The position numbers and the translations under genes were made by a program. This document shows, piece after piece, positions 31,973-41,729 of a stretch of DNA of 46,006 bases. Location of the stretch: the NCBI GenBank assembly GCA_944387445.1, contig CALXEX010000015.1, positions 1 to 46,006 on the forward strand. Reading direction: 5' to 3'. The first letter of the stretch is position 1; every line of letters begins with the position of its first letter. Below the pieces are notes generated by a model, which was not told the origin of the DNA, did not search any database, and saw nothing but the letters and a program-made list of their open reading frames with translations. This DNA is from an uncultured Clostridia bacterium. Lineage in GTDB: Bacteria; Bacillota; Clostridia; TANB77; CAG-508.

Positions 31973-32521
31973 TTATAATATACCACTTATAGGAATATAG
32001 GTATCATCTGGCGGATATACATATTCTTCATTTGGTTTATCTACTGTTTTCATCTCTGTTACTTTTACAATTGGCATATCACCATGATAATTACCTTTTG
32101 TTATTTCACCTGTTAATTCCACCCATGTTTCATTTGTAAAACTTTGTGCATTTTCATATTCGCAAAGAAATCCCACAATCACATATTGAAAATCAGAAGA
32201 AATAATCATATCTCTGGCTAATATAAATTGCGTATCTGTTAAATCTAATACTCGATATACATATCCTGTAAATTGGATTTTTACACCAACATAATCATCT
32301 ATATTTTCATGAACTGCTTTTAAAACATTGGTATAATTTTTTGCAGAAATAGTAGAAACATCACTTTGAGGCATACAGCTAGAAATATTTCTATCATTTT
32401 TCGCACCAACAAATAATTTGATACTAACAAAAACTAAAATACAAATAATTAATATCACAATCCCTGTAAAAAAATATTTAAAAATTTTACTACCATTTAC
32501 TTTAAAATTATATATAAACAT
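31973..32521 (-). CDS. Membrane-anchored DUF1980 (TIGR03943 C-terminal)-like protein
   Basis: A 182-residue protein with an N-terminal membrane helix (residues ~14-37) and an extracellular-type domain. The domain resembles the C-terminal part of TIGR03943/DUF1980 permease-associated proteins: 'GVKIQFTGYVYRVLD', 'FILARDMII', 'WVELTGEITKGNYHGDMPIVKV', ending 'EEYVYP' (quoted in parts under 20 residues in the family sense). These domains look OB-fold-like. The Cys-Cys pair usual after the 'ARF' strand is replaced by Ser-Ser. The usual partner permease is absent here. The function is unknown. Confidence 0.6.
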   Translation of the reverse strand: MFIYNFKVNGSKIFKYFFTGIVILIICILVFVSIKLFVGAKNDRNISSCMPQSDVSTISAKNYTNVLKAVHENIDDYVGVKIQFTGYVYRVLDLTDTQFILARDMIISSDFQYVIVGFLCEYENAQSFTNETWVELTGEITKGNYHGDMPIVKVTEMKTVDKPNEEYVYPPDDTYIPISGIL

Positions 32522-32633
32522 ATTTTATCATTCCTTTTTCTTATTTTGATATTAAATTGTATGTATAATAGTTAATGTTTAGACCTACATAAAATAACAG
32601 AATAGATAAATATGATAAATACTTTTAAAACAC

Positions 32634-32662
32634 TTGATAAAAACAGATTTTAGTGATATAGT
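32634..32662 (+). promoter_or_regulatory. Promoter of secA
   Basis: TTGATA and TATAGT have a 17-base spacer, 40 bases before the start codon. Confidence 0.6.
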
Positions 32663-32701
32663 AACTAAGTGAAAAAATAAACTTAGGAGGACCGATTAAC
32701 A

Positions 32702-35446
32702 ATGGGATTATTTAAAACATATAGTGAAAAAGAAGTAAAAAGAGTAAAGCCATTAGTTGCTAAAATTAATGCACTTGAAGAAGAAATGCAAAAATTAAGT
32801 GATAGTGAATTAAGAGGAAAAACAGACTATTTTAAAAAACAATTAGCAGATGGTAAAACATTAGATGATATATTGCCAGAAGCTTATGCAGTCGTTAGAG
32901 AAGCTTCTAAAAGAGTTTTAGGCATGAGACATTTTGATGTGCAATTAATTGGTGGTATTATATTACACCAAGGTAGAATTGCAGAAATGAAAACAGGTGA
33001 AGGAAAAACATTAGTTGCAACATTACCTGTATATTTAAATGCACTTGAAGGAAAAGGCGTACACGTTATCACTGTAAACGATTACTTAGCAAAAAGAGAT
33101 AGTGAATGGATGGGAAAATTATATAAATTCTTAGGGTTATCTGTTGGATTAGTTATTGCAGGTATGGAACCTAAAGCAAAACAAGAAGCATATAATGCAG
33201 ATGTAACTTATGGTACAAATAATGAATTCGGATTTGATTACTTAAGAGATAATATGGTTATTTATAAAGACCAATTAGTACAAAGAGGATTACATTATGC
33301 CATTGTCGATGAGATTGATAGTATTTTGATTGATGAAGCTAGAACACCACTTATTATTTCAGGTAGAGCAAACCAATCATCTGACTTATATAAAAAAGCA
33401 GATAACTTTGTTAGAAGATTAACACCAAAAGTGATTGTAGAAGAAGATGTCAAAGATTATGAACAAGCAGAAGATAATGAAAAATATGATTATATCGTAG
33501 ACTTAAAAGCAAAATCTGCATCATTGACACAAAAAGGTATCAAAAAAGCAGAAGAAGCATTTGGACTAGAAAACTTCAATGACTTAGAAAACTCAACATT
33601 GGTACATCATGTTAATCAAGCTTTAAGAGCACATGGTGTTATGAAAAAAGATATTGACTATATTGTAAAAGATGGGGAAGTATTAATTGTTGATGAATTC
33701 ACAGGTCGTATCATGTATGGAAGAAGATACAACAATGGATTACATCAAGCAATTGAAGCAAAAGAACATGTAAAAATAGCAGATGAGTCAAAAACATTGG
33801 CAACCATCACATTCCAAAACTATTTTAGAATGTATGACAAATTATCTGGTATGACAGGTACAGCTATGACAGAAGAAGCAGAATTCGAAGAAATTTACAA
33901 CTTAGATGTTGTTGAAATACCAACAAACAAACCAATGATTCGTAAAGATGAAAATGATGTTATTTACAAAAATGAAAATGCAAAATTTAGAGCCATTGTA
34001 AAAAGCATTAAAGAAAGTCATGAAAAAGGGCAACCAGTTTTAGTAGGTACAGTATCTATTGAAAAATCTGAAAAATTAAGCAAATTATTAAAACAAGAAG
34101 GAATCAAACATGAAGTATTAAATGCTAAATACCATGAAAAAGAAGCTGAAATTGTTGCACAAGCTGGTAAATTTGGAGCAGTAACAATTGCAACAAACAT
34201 GGCAGGACGTGGTACGGATATTATCTTAGGTGGAAACAGTGAATTCTTAGCAAAAGAAGAAATGAGAAGAAAAAAAGTCCCTCATGAATTAATAGAAGAA
34301 GCAAACACTTATTATGAAACAGATGATGCGGATATTTTAAATGCTAGAAAACAATTTAAAGAATTAGTAGACAAATATGAAGAACAAATTAAAGAAGAAA
34401 AACAAAAAGTAATCGAAGCTGGCGGATTAAAGATTATTGGAACAGAAAGACATGAATCAAGAAGAATTGATAACCAGTTAAGAGGACGTTCTGGGCGTCA
34501 AGGAGATATTGGTGAATCTAAATTCTATATTGCTTTAGATGATGATTTAATGAAAATCTTTGGTGGAGATACCATCACGAAAGTATATAATTCATTAGGT
34601 GCAGATGAAGATATGCCAATTACCGCTAAAATTATTTCTAAAGCAGTTGAAAATGCCCAAAAGAAAGTTGAAGGAAGAAACTTCACGATTCGTAAAAATG
34701 TATTAAAATATGATGATGTAATGAATGCACAAAGAGAAATTATTTATGCACAAAGACGTGAAGTATTAAATGGAGAAAATATACATGATAACATTATGGA
34801 TATGATACATGCTGTAGCAGAAGCTACTGTTCAAATGTATGTAGATCCAGAAAGTAATGAAGTAAATGTAGAAGCATTAAATCAAGATATCCTAAATACT
34901 TATGGAATAGATATGTTAGCATATATTAAAGACAACATTTCTGAACCTGAAAAAATTTCTGAAGAACTTATCAAGCAAGCAAATGCAAAATATGTAGAAA
35001 AAGAAACAGAAATTGGTTCTGAAGAAATGAGAGAACTTGAAAGAGTTGTTATGCTTAAAGTTGTAGACGAAAAATGGATGGATCATATTGACAGTATGGA
35101 TGAATTAAAAAATGGTATTGGACTTCGTGCATATGGCCAACAAGATCCTGTTGTAAAATATAGAATCGAAGGTATGGATATGTTTGACGAAATGATTTCA
35201 GACATAAAAGTAGATGTAACCAAAATTTTAATGAATATTCGTAGACAAGGAGAAGCAAGAAGACAAGAAACTGTAAAAATTACAGGAGCAGCATTAGAGG
35301 CTATTCATAGTGTTGATGGTGGATCTAAAATTGGAACAGATGTAGATAGAACTATTAGAAACGAAGGGCCAAAGGTAGGAAGAAATGATCCATGTCCATG
35401 TGGAAGTGGTAAGAAATATAAGAATTGTTGTGGAAAAAATGCATAA
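32702..35446 (+). CDS. secA: Preprotein translocase ATPase SecA
   Basis: The motor that pushes secretory proteins through SecYEG. The 914 residues are standard. Visible are '[11 protein letters not shown]', Walker A '[11 protein letters not shown]' (~99-109), 'VNDYLAKRD', the DEAD box '[20 protein letters not shown]', helicase domain 2 with '[13 protein letters not shown]' and '[10 protein letters not shown]', helical scaffold motifs near '[16 protein letters not shown]', and a C-terminal zinc-binding SecB/ribosome tail '[17 protein letters not shown]'. The ribosome site is AGGAGG. It would serve the export of the LPXTG proteins in this window among others. It is followed by its own terminator. 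Confidence 0.98.
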   Translation: MGLFKTYSEKEVKRVKPLVAKINALEEEMQKLSDSELRGKTDYFKKQLADGKTLDDILPEAYAVVREASKRVLGMRHFDVQLIGGIILHQGRIAEMKTGEGKTLVATLPVYLNALEGKGVHVITVNDYLAKRDSEWMGKLYKFLGLSVGLVIAGMEPKAKQEAYNADVTYGTNNEFGFDYLRDNMVIYKDQLVQRGLHYAIVDEIDSILIDEARTPLIISGRANQSSDLYKKADNFVRRLTPKVIVEEDVKDYEQAEDNEKYDYIVDLKAKSASLTQKGIKKAEEAFGLENFNDLENSTLVHHVNQALRAHGVMKKDIDYIVKDGEVLIVDEFTGRIMYGRRYNNGLHQAIEAKEHVKIADESKTLATITFQNYFRMYDKLSGMTGTAMTEEAEFEEIYNLDVVEIPTNKPMIRKDENDVIYKNENAKFRAIVKSIKESHEKGQPVLVGTVSIEKSEKLSKLLKQEGIKHEVLNAKYHEKEAEIVAQAGKFGAVTIATNMAGRGTDIILGGNSEFLAKEEMRRKKVPHELIEEANTYYETDDADILNARKQFKELVDKYEEQIKEEKQKVIEAGGLKIIGTERHESRRIDNQLRGRSGRQGDIGESKFYIALDDDLMKIFGGDTITKVYNSLGADEDMPITAKIISKAVENAQKKVEGRNFTIRKNVLKYDDVMNAQREIIYAQRREVLNGENIHDNIMDMIHAVAEATVQMYVDPESNEVNVEALNQDILNTYGIDMLAYIKDNISEPEKISEELIKQANAKYVEKETEIGSEEMRELERVVMLKVVDEKWMDHIDSMDELKNGIGLRAYGQQDPVVKYRIEGMDMFDEMISDIKVDVTKILMNIRRQGEARRQETVKITGAALEAIHSVDGGSKIGTDVDRTIRNEGPKVGRNDPCPCGSGKKYKNCCGKNA

Positions 35447-35476
35447 GAATGTGGTTTCAAAAACTATATTGGAAGT

Positions 35477-35498
35477 GGAGACTTGAAGTCTCCTTTTT
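35477..35498 (+). terminator. Intrinsic terminator after secA
   Basis: GGAGACT/AGTCTCC stem with a 3-base loop and a T5 tail. Confidence 0.85.
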
Positions 35499-35552
35499 CA
35501 TATATTGTTTTAAGACTATTAAAATATATTATTTAGGAGAATGAGATTATAT

Positions 35553-36974
35553 ATGAAAATAAAAAAAATCAAAAATAAACCGATTTCTTCAATTATAAAA
35601 AATAATTTATATTCCAATGGTATCATTGTATCTAGAAAATTATTTGAATTATTAAATTGTTCTCAATTTGAAGGTTATAGAACCACAGATGGCTTATTTA
35701 TGAAAATTGGGGCAACTTTATCAAGAGAAGAATTTTATGTTTATAAACTAAAAAACAGTAAAGGCACATTACTATCAGAATTGCCTAAGGATTTAACATA
35801 TGAAGAATATTTAAAAATGAGAGAATATACAACCGCTCGTTTAAAACCGCAAGATTGTATAAATGAAGAAGAGATTAAAGACGGAAATTACTTTATATTA
35901 GACGTTGATAGCCAAGGAAAATTATACATAATAGGACAGTATGTTGATGAATCCAAAAAATATCCTATCATGCTTCAAGATTGTGGGTTTTTTAAACAAG
36001 AAAATTTTGAAGATGAAGATGTCGTTTTGCAAGCTGGAGGAATTCGATTAAGCAATAGTATATGTGGAGAAATTTGTATAAGTGGTTGTACATTTTGTGA
36101 CTACAGTCAAAATTTTAAGGAATACACAGATAGCATTCTTGATAAAGAAAGAGAAGATCATATTCTTGATTCAATAAAACAATATACATCACATGCAGAT
36201 ATTCAAACATTATTTATTACAGGAGGAAATCCTAATTTATTAGATATAGAAAAATGGACAGATTTCCTTGAAAAAAGTATATCTACATTTAAAGAGAAAA
36301 TTCCAAACGGATCAGTTGATGTTATGCTAACACCGAGAGGATTTGATAAATATGTATATAGTGATGCAGTTAGATATGAAGAATATAAACGTTATTTAAT
36401 ATATTTGAAAAAAATAGGTGTAAGGACAATCTCGCCAAACATGGAATTATGGGAACAAAACGATTTAGAAAAATTCTGCAAAGTAAATAAAAAGGGAACA
36501 AACATAGGAATGACCAAGGCGGAAATTGGTCATAATGGATATTTGGACTTTATTCGTGCAGGAATTGAAGTATTCGGAAGATATAATGTTCGAACATCAT
36601 TAATTGTTGGACTAAATTCTGTTAGCAGTATAAAAGAAGCTATTAGAACCCTCATATCACTAGGCTGTTATGTCGTTCTTTCTCCTTTTAAATCACCAAA
36701 TGAAAACTTTAACAAATTTATACCTAAAGATTATGAATTAATAGAATTAAGTAATTATTTGAAAACAGAAATAAATAGTTTATTAAGTACATTTCCACCT
36801 ACAATTGCGGAAACTTATAAAAAAAGAATTTACAATTCCTTAAATGCTCATAACAGTCATAATACTGCTAATTTGTGTTGTGGTCAAGATTTAGATTTTA
36901 TAGAACAAAAAAATTTGAGATTAGGGAAAAATATTGATATCTCTACTACTATTGACATGGAAAAGGAAAGATAA
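35553..36974 (+). CDS. Radical SAM protein of unknown specificity
   Basis: A 473-residue radical SAM protein. The cluster motif 'CISGCTFCDYS' (CX3CX2C) lies unusually far in (about residue 175), after a ~170-residue N-terminal part with no recognised domain. 'LFITGGNPNLLD' takes the place of the GGE motif. Later phrases 'ISPNMELWEQNDLEKFC' and 'FGRYNVRTSLIVGL' resemble biotin-synthase-like or HmdB-like barrels. A 'LCCGQDLDF' Cys pair near the C-terminus may bind a second cluster. The start is uncertain: ATG 35541 lies 1 base from GGAG and ATG 35553 lies 13 bases from it; I use the latter. It is a single gene with no companion precursor. Confidence 0.8.
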   Translation: MKIKKIKNKPISSIIKNNLYSNGIIVSRKLFELLNCSQFEGYRTTDGLFMKIGATLSREEFYVYKLKNSKGTLLSELPKDLTYEEYLKMREYTTARLKPQDCINEEEIKDGNYFILDVDSQGKLYIIGQYVDESKKYPIMLQDCGFFKQENFEDEDVVLQAGGIRLSNSICGEICISGCTFCDYSQNFKEYTDSILDKEREDHILDSIKQYTSHADIQTLFITGGNPNLLDIEKWTDFLEKSISTFKEKIPNGSVDVMLTPRGFDKYVYSDAVRYEEYKRYLIYLKKIGVRTISPNMELWEQNDLEKFCKVNKKGTNIGMTKAEIGHNGYLDFIRAGIEVFGRYNVRTSLIVGLNSVSSIKEAIRTLISLGCYVVLSPFKSPNENFNKFIPKDYELIELSNYLKTEINSLLSTFPPTIAETYKKRIYNSLNAHNSHNTANLCCGQDLDFIEQKNLRLGKNIDISTTIDMEKER

Positions 36975-37058
36975 ATTGATTTTCATTTTTTAAATTTCTA
37001 AGAATAAACTTTAATTTATTATAATAGCAAGGAAGTAAACATTTGAAACAATAGAAGT

Positions 37059-37087
37059 TTGTAATAATAAGAAAAATATGCTATAAT
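37059..37087 (+). promoter_or_regulatory. Promoter of the TPM-lemA pair
   Basis: TTGTAA and a perfect TATAAT have a 17-base spacer, 100 bases before the gene. Confidence 0.65.
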
Positions 37088-37135
37088 ATTTTCCAGCATA
37101 CATTTTAAAAGTGTACCTTGCTAGTTAATCAAGTC

Positions 37136-37159
37136 TAGTGGAGGTACATGCCTCCACTA
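37136..37159 (+). promoter_or_regulatory. Leader hairpin containing a GGAGG before the TPM gene
   Basis: TAGTGGAGG pairs perfectly with CCTCCACTA around a 6-base loop, followed by A7T5 and then the real ribosome site AAAGGAGG. The CCTCC arm could also pair with the true ribosome site at 37171-37178, so alternative structures that hide or free it are possible. That is inference. Confidence 0.45.
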
Positions 37160-37186
37160 AAAAAATTTTTAAAGGAGGAAATGATT

Positions 37187-38650
37187 ATGGTAAGAACAAA
37201 AAAAGTATGTTGTATGTTATTGTCAATTTTGGTGGGGATATTTATATTCTCCACTATGGTTTTCGCAACAGAAAGCGATATACCAAATGCTACTTCTTAC
37301 GTTAATGATTTTGCAAATATCATTAATGATGAAGTTGAGAAGGAAATGCAAGAACGGGCAGAAACATTTGCAAAAGATAGTGATGGTATTCAAGTTGTCG
37401 TAACAACAGTACAGACCATTGGAGATGCTGATCCAGTTGAATATACAACAGATATGTATAACCAATATGAGATTGGCAAAAACAATATGGGAGTATTAAT
37501 CATGTTATCTGTAGAAACCAGAGATATTCAAATTAGAATTGGTTCAAATATGACCAAGTATTTGAGTGATCGAAAGTGTGGTGAGATAAGAGACGAGTAT
37601 GGCATTCCCTATTTTCAAAATGATGAATTTGAAAAAGGTCTTAATGCGATGCAAGAAGCCACAATAGAATACATAGGTAGCAAAGTTGAATCAGCAGATA
37701 ACGAAGTAGCTGTTAATCCTACTCAACTTGATGATATTAAAAGTAGTGGAACTTTTGTAAAAATTCTTTGTGTTGTAGGTATTATTGCTTGTGGCATTAT
37801 AATAATTGTCAGTCTGAGAAAGTATTTCTTGAAGCGAAAAAGAAATTTACAAGAAAAGGATAAAGCAATCGAAACATTAAAAAGTGATTTAAATACGGAA
37901 AGAAGTAGAAATGATAGCTTACGGTTTGATAACGCTTTTCTAAAACAGCATTTGTCTGAAACAAAAGTAGAATTGCAGAATTTAAAAGAAAGATACAAAA
38001 GGGCTGTTTTAGCATATCCTGATCTTGATGAAAAGGTTGATGAAATTTTCGCGAAAGAAAAGGAGGAGGCAGACAAGCGTTGTGCAAAGAAAGTAGAAGA
38101 CTCAATAAGAAATGTCGTCAATTTGGAATGTACTAGGCAAAATCTGTCATACTTCAGAAATGCTTATGAAGCATATGAAAATTTGTCAAAAGAGCAACAA
38201 AGTTATGTTCCCTCTGAACTAGTAAACAAAATCAAGAAACTTTACTCTGCTAGTCTGGAACTTCAGAGAGAATACGAAAAAGAACAAAAAATCTTACATG
38301 ATAAAAAGGTCGCTAAAGAAGTGCAGGAATCTATTCTTGGTATATTATCCATCAGTGTGACTAGGCATTCGTTAGATAAACTAAAGCGTGTATGTGATGC
38401 ATATGATAATTTAACTGCAGAACAAAAAAAATATGTAACAGCAGATATCAGGACAGTGCAAGATATGCGAAAAAGAGCAAAGAGAATGCAGGATGACTAT
38501 GAGGAAGAAGAACGTCTCCGTGAAGAGGAACGCCGTCGTCGTGATGAAAGTATATACAATCATTTCGGCGGAGGTAGTGACTTTGGCGGAAATGATTTCG
38601 TAGGATTTGGAGGACACAGCGATGGACATGGTGCCGGAGGTAAATTTTAA
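37187..38650 (+). CDS. TPM-domain membrane protein with coiled coil and Gly-rich tail
   Basis: A 487-residue protein. The signal peptide (residues 1-28, ending 'VFA') is followed by a TPM (TLP18.3/Psb32/MOLO-1) domain: 'YVNDFANIINDEVEKEMQER', 'GIQVVVTTVQTI', 'NMGVLIMLSVETRDIQIRIG'. TPM domains are extracytoplasmic and some have phosphatase activity. A membrane helix (~195-213) leads to a ~240-residue charged cytoplasmic coiled coil with two similar blocks ('YEAYENLSKEQQSYV' and 'CDAYDNLTAEQKKYV'). A Gly/His-rich tail ends it ('GGSDFGGNDFVGFGG'). The start is ATG 37187, 8 bases after AAAGGAGG. It is paired with lemA, a common TPM partner. CGN arginine codons and GAG are used much more than in neighbours, suggesting transfer. 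Confidence 0.85.
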   Translation: MVRTKKVCCMLLSILVGIFIFSTMVFATESDIPNATSYVNDFANIINDEVEKEMQERAETFAKDSDGIQVVVTTVQTIGDADPVEYTTDMYNQYEIGKNNMGVLIMLSVETRDIQIRIGSNMTKYLSDRKCGEIRDEYGIPYFQNDEFEKGLNAMQEATIEYIGSKVESADNEVAVNPTQLDDIKSSGTFVKILCVVGIIACGIIIIVSLRKYFLKRKRNLQEKDKAIETLKSDLNTERSRNDSLRFDNAFLKQHLSETKVELQNLKERYKRAVLAYPDLDEKVDEIFAKEKEEADKRCAKKVEDSIRNVVNLECTRQNLSYFRNAYEAYENLSKEQQSYVPSELVNKIKKLYSASLELQREYEKEQKILHDKKVAKEVQESILGILSISVTRHSLDKLKRVCDAYDNLTAEQKKYVTADIRTVQDMRKRAKRMQDDYEEEERLREEERRRRDESIYNHFGGGSDFGGNDFVGFGGHSDGHGAGGKF

Positions 38651-38684
38651 GAAGATTTCATGGAAGAAAATGGAGGAAAACAGT

Positions 38685-39257
38685 ATGAAAAAAGGGATAC
38701 TTATCAGTTTTGTTGCATTTTTATTTGCAATTGTGTTTGCAGGAATATACTTAATCAGTACTGCAAACGATTTGACAGATATGAAAAATTTGGCAAAAAG
38801 ATATGAGGCAGATATCCAAACGGAATTACAATCGCGGTTTGACAAAGTGCCAAATCTTGCAGAAATTGTAAAAAGTGCGGATGAACATGAAGAAAATATA
38901 ATAAATGCAATAGCAGATGCTCGCAAACAATACAATAATGCACTTTCATCAAAAGATACTGAAGGAATGCTTGAAGCGGATGAAGCTCTTAATATTGCAA
39001 TTCATGATATTGAGGAGAACTATCCGAAAATCGCTAGTTTAGATTTATACAAAAACTTCATGGACGAATATTCAGGAATTGAAGCTGCTGTAACAATAGC
39101 ACGGAAAAATTACAATGAAGTGGTAATGGAATACAATAGTATGATTGATCACATTCCTACAATATTTGTTGCAAAAATCATGGGGCTTGAACATATCCAA
39201 GAATTTAAGGCTTCTGAGGAAGCTAATAATTCCGTCGAAATTGACATGACAGACTAA
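38685..39257 (+). CDS. lemA: LemA family protein
   Basis: A 190-residue membrane-anchored protein of the LemA family. One N-terminal hydrophobic helix (residues ~4-23) is followed by the helical LemA domain with the signature 'IQTELQSRFDKVPNLAEIVK', then 'ARKQYNNA' and 'ARKNYNEVVMEYNSMIDHIP'. I start at ATG 38685, with TGGAGG 8 bases upstream, so it begins 34 bases after the TPM gene. LemA/TPM pairs are common and are linked to envelope maintenance, but their mechanism is not settled. CGC/CGG arginine codons occur here too, as in the partner gene. Confidence 0.88.
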   Translation: MKKGILISFVAFLFAIVFAGIYLISTANDLTDMKNLAKRYEADIQTELQSRFDKVPNLAEIVKSADEHEENIINAIADARKQYNNALSSKDTEGMLEADEALNIAIHDIEENYPKIASLDLYKNFMDEYSGIEAAVTIARKNYNEVVMEYNSMIDHIPTIFVAKIMGLEHIQEFKASEEANNSVEIDMTD

Positions 39258-39273
39258 CTTTTCGACCATAATC

Positions 39274-39305
39274 AAAAGGGCTATGAGTTTTCTCATAGCT
39301 CTTTT
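39274..39305 (+). terminator. Intrinsic terminator after lemA
   Basis: AAAAGGGCTATGAG pairs with CTCATAGCTCTTTT (one G-U) around a TTTT loop. Confidence 0.8.
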
Positions 39306-39375
39306 CAGATTACACTTTAGCACTATGAAACAATAACCGTCGCTTGGCGGTTGAGACTGAATAGTACAGACATTG

Positions 39376-39409
39376 CAAATAGGGTACCTTGAAATAGGTG
39401 CCCTATTTG
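39376..39409 (+). terminator. Second hairpin downstream of lemA
   Basis: CAAATAGGGTACC pairs with GGTGCCCTATTTG (one G-T) around an 8-base loop, with a T-containing tail. A smaller hairpin (AACCG/CGGTT) sits at about 39335-39353. These GC-richer hairpins may have come with the TPM-lemA segment. Confidence 0.5.
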
Positions 39410-39424
39410 TTATACTATTAACTC

Positions 39425-39510
39425 AAAATTAGATAATTATAAAAAAGAAAATTTATGTTAAAATAAATTTAGAAACGAAGTTATTTGCATTTCTGAATCT
39501 ATTTTTTTAA
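39425..39510 (+). promoter_or_regulatory. Promoter-plus-hairpin unit upstream of prfB (copy 1)
   Basis: TTAGAT..., an AT-rich spacer, the extended -10-like TATGTTAAAAT (TAAAAT at 39459-39464), then immediately a hairpin (AAATTTAGAAA against TTTCTGAATCT with one G-U and one mismatch, 39467-39499) and a T7 tract. It resembles 41945-42030 over its whole length. A transcript from this promoter would meet a terminator-like structure within ~45 bases, 55 bases before prfB. Confidence 0.55.
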
Positions 39511-39563
39511 CTTGATTTTTTTAATAAAATCATATAACATATAGGAGATAGGAGTGTGATAAC

Positions 39564-40665
39564 ATGTTAGAATTAGAAGAAAATTCAAAACTTCTAAAAA
39601 TATTAGAAGAAAAATTACAAGATTTGGGTGAGTCACTTTGACATTACTAAATTAGAAAATGAATTAAAAGATTTAGAAGCTGAAACTCTAAAAGAAGACT
39701 TCTGGCAAGATACCAAACATTCCAATAAAGTATTAGCAAAAGTTAAAAGTATCAAAAATAAAGTAACTGAATATAGAAAAATAGAAAATGAAATACAAAA
39801 TTTAAAAGAGTTAACCGAATTGACCAATATAGAACCAGATGAAGAAATTGCAAAAGACATCATAAAAAGTACAAAAACTTTAGAGCAAGAAGTAGAAAAA
39901 TTAGAAATTGCTACTTTATTATCTGGAAAATATGATGCTAATAATGCAATTGTAACCATTCATCCTGGAGCAGGGGGAACCGAGTCACAAGATTGGGCAG
40001 AAATGTTATATCGTATGTATACCAGATGGGCAGATAAAAACGGATATAAAGTAGTCGAATTAGACTATTTGGAAGGTGAAGAAGCAGGTATAAAAAGTGT
40101 TACCTTTGAAATTATTGGTGAATATGCTTATGGTTATATGAAAGGGGAGATGGGGGTACATAGATTAGTTAGAATTTCTCCATTTGATAGTGGGGGAAGG
40201 AGACATACCTCATTTGCTTCTGTTGAAGTTTTACCAGAAATTACAGATGATATTGAAATTGATATTAATCCAGACGATTTAAGAATTGATACTTATAGAG
40301 CCTCTGGCGCCGGGGGTCAACATATTAATAAAACATCTTCAGCAGTCAGAATTACACATATTCCAACAAATACGGTTGTTGCTTGTCAATCTGAACGTTC
40401 TCAAATACAAAACAGGGAGACCGCCATGAAGATGTTAAAATCAAAATTATTGGATTTGAAAGAAAAAGAACATAAGGAAAAAATAGAAGATTTAAAGGGC
40501 GAACAAAGAGAAATTGCTTGGGGAAGTCAAATTCGTTCTTATGTATTTTGTCCATATACCATGGTAAAAGACCATAGAACAAATTATGAAGTAGGAAATG
40601 TAGAAGCTGTTATGGATGGAAAAATTGATGATTTTATGGAAAGTTATTTGAAATTTTCTAAATAA
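39564..40665 (+). CDS. prfB: Peptide chain release factor 2 with programmed +1 frameshift
   Basis: RF2 ends translation at UAA and UGA codons. The gene is in two frames: 25 codons from ATG 39564 (GGAG upstream) run to CTT TGA at 39636-39641. The ribosome slips +1 on CTT-T, skips base 39639 and continues at GAC 39640, giving 366 residues, the normal length. The slip site CTTTGAC is the classic prfB one, and GGTGAG lies three bases before it as the stimulating Shine-Dalgarno-like element. Domain features are the 'SPFDSGGRRH' stop-codon recognition loop and 'GAGGQHINKT' (GGQ motif for hydrolysis). The frameshift makes RF2 control its own level. Confidence 0.97.
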
Positions 40666-40666
40666 T

Positions 40667-40696
40667 TTGACATATTTAAACATAATTGAATATAAT
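40667..40696 (+). promoter_or_regulatory. Promoter of the aspartate kinase gene
   Basis: Perfect TTGACA and TATAAT boxes with an 18-base spacer begin directly after the prfB stop. Confidence 0.8.
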
Positions 40697-40701
40697 GTAA
40701 T

Positions 40702-40731
40702 AAAGTTAAATTTAAATAAATTTAACTTTTT
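40702..40731 (+). terminator. Terminator after prfB, just downstream of the next promoter
   Basis: AAAGTTAAATTTA pairs perfectly with TAAATTTAACTTT, followed by T's. It lies within the first bases of transcripts from the promoter at 40667-40696, so it may also act on the aspartate kinase transcript. Confidence 0.75.
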
Positions 40732-40760
40732 ATTATGATGAAATAAAGAAGGTGCTCAAT

Positions 40761-41729
40761 ATGGAGGACGTAGTTGTTTTAAAGTTTGGAGGTAGTTCTG
40801 TTTCTGACAATGAACATTTAAAAATCGTTGCCAACAAAATTATTGATTTCAAAAATAACAACCAAAACATAGTTGTTATTTTATCAGCACAAGGAAAGAC
40901 AACAGATAAGCTAATTAGTGAAGCTTATGAATTAACAGAGGAGGTTGATAAAAGAGAACTAGATGCACTTATTAGCTGTGGAGAACAAATGTCATCAGCT
41001 AAATTAAGTATTCTATTAAATAGTTTAGGATTTCCTTCTGTATCTTTAACAGGATGGCAAGCTGGTATTTATACTAATAATACCAATCAAGATGCCTTAA
41101 TTGAAACCATTAATACAGATAGAATTTATTCCGAATTAGAAAATGGAAATATTGTTATCATAACAGGATTTCAAGGAATTAATGAAAATATGGACATAAC
41201 GACATTTGGTCGAGGTGGTTCTGACACAACAGCCGTTGCAGTTGCATCTGCTTTAAAGGCAAAAAACTGTTACATTTTCTCTGATGTAGATGGAATCTAT
41301 TCATCAGATCCAAATAAAGTTCAAAGGACAAAAAAATTAACGAAACTTTCTTATGACGAAATGTTAGAGTTAGCAAATGAAGGAGCAAAAGTATTGCATA
41401 ATCGATGTGTCGAAATTGGTGAAAAATATAACATACCGATTATTACAAAATCAACCTTTAACGATAACTATGGAACAGTGATATCAAATCAAAAAATCGA
41501 AAAAAATGAAATCAAAAGTATTATCAAAAAAGATGTATCAAGAATTTCTATTATAGGTAACGGAATTATTAGAAATACAGATGCTATCACAAAAACAATC
41601 AACTTTATTAAACAAAACAAATTAGAAATGTTAGAATTTAATGTATCTGAAAGTAAAATTTCAATCACATTTAAAAATTTTGTTAGTGATAAAATGCTGG
41701 AAAAATTGCACAATGAGATATTTATATAA
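40761..41729 (+). CDS. Aspartate kinase with shortened regulatory region
   Basis: Phosphorylates L-aspartate, the first step towards lysine, threonine, methionine and diaminopimelate. The kinase domain is complete: 'VLKFGGSSVSD', 'LISCGEQMSSAKLS', 'GFQGINENMDITTFGRGGSDTTAVA', 'YIFSDVDGIYSSDPN' (quoted as motif pieces). The whole protein is only 322 residues from ATG 40761 (the in-frame GTG at 40752 is less likely), against about 400 for usual monofunctional enzymes. The C-terminal ~75 residues seem to hold one ACT-like unit ('ISIIGNGIIRNTDAITKTI') rather than two. Feedback control by lysine or threonine may therefore be changed or absent. Other lysine or threonine genes are not nearby. Confidence 0.88.
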   Translation: MEDVVVLKFGGSSVSDNEHLKIVANKIIDFKNNNQNIVVILSAQGKTTDKLISEAYELTEEVDKRELDALISCGEQMSSAKLSILLNSLGFPSVSLTGWQAGIYTNNTNQDALIETINTDRIYSELENGNIVIITGFQGINENMDITTFGRGGSDTTAVAVASALKAKNCYIFSDVDGIYSSDPNKVQRTKKLTKLSYDEMLELANEGAKVLHNRCVEIGEKYNIPIITKSTFNDNYGTVISNQKIEKNEIKSIIKKDVSRISIIGNGIIRNTDAITKTINFIKQNKLEMLEFNVSESKISITFKNFVSDKMLEKLHNEIFI

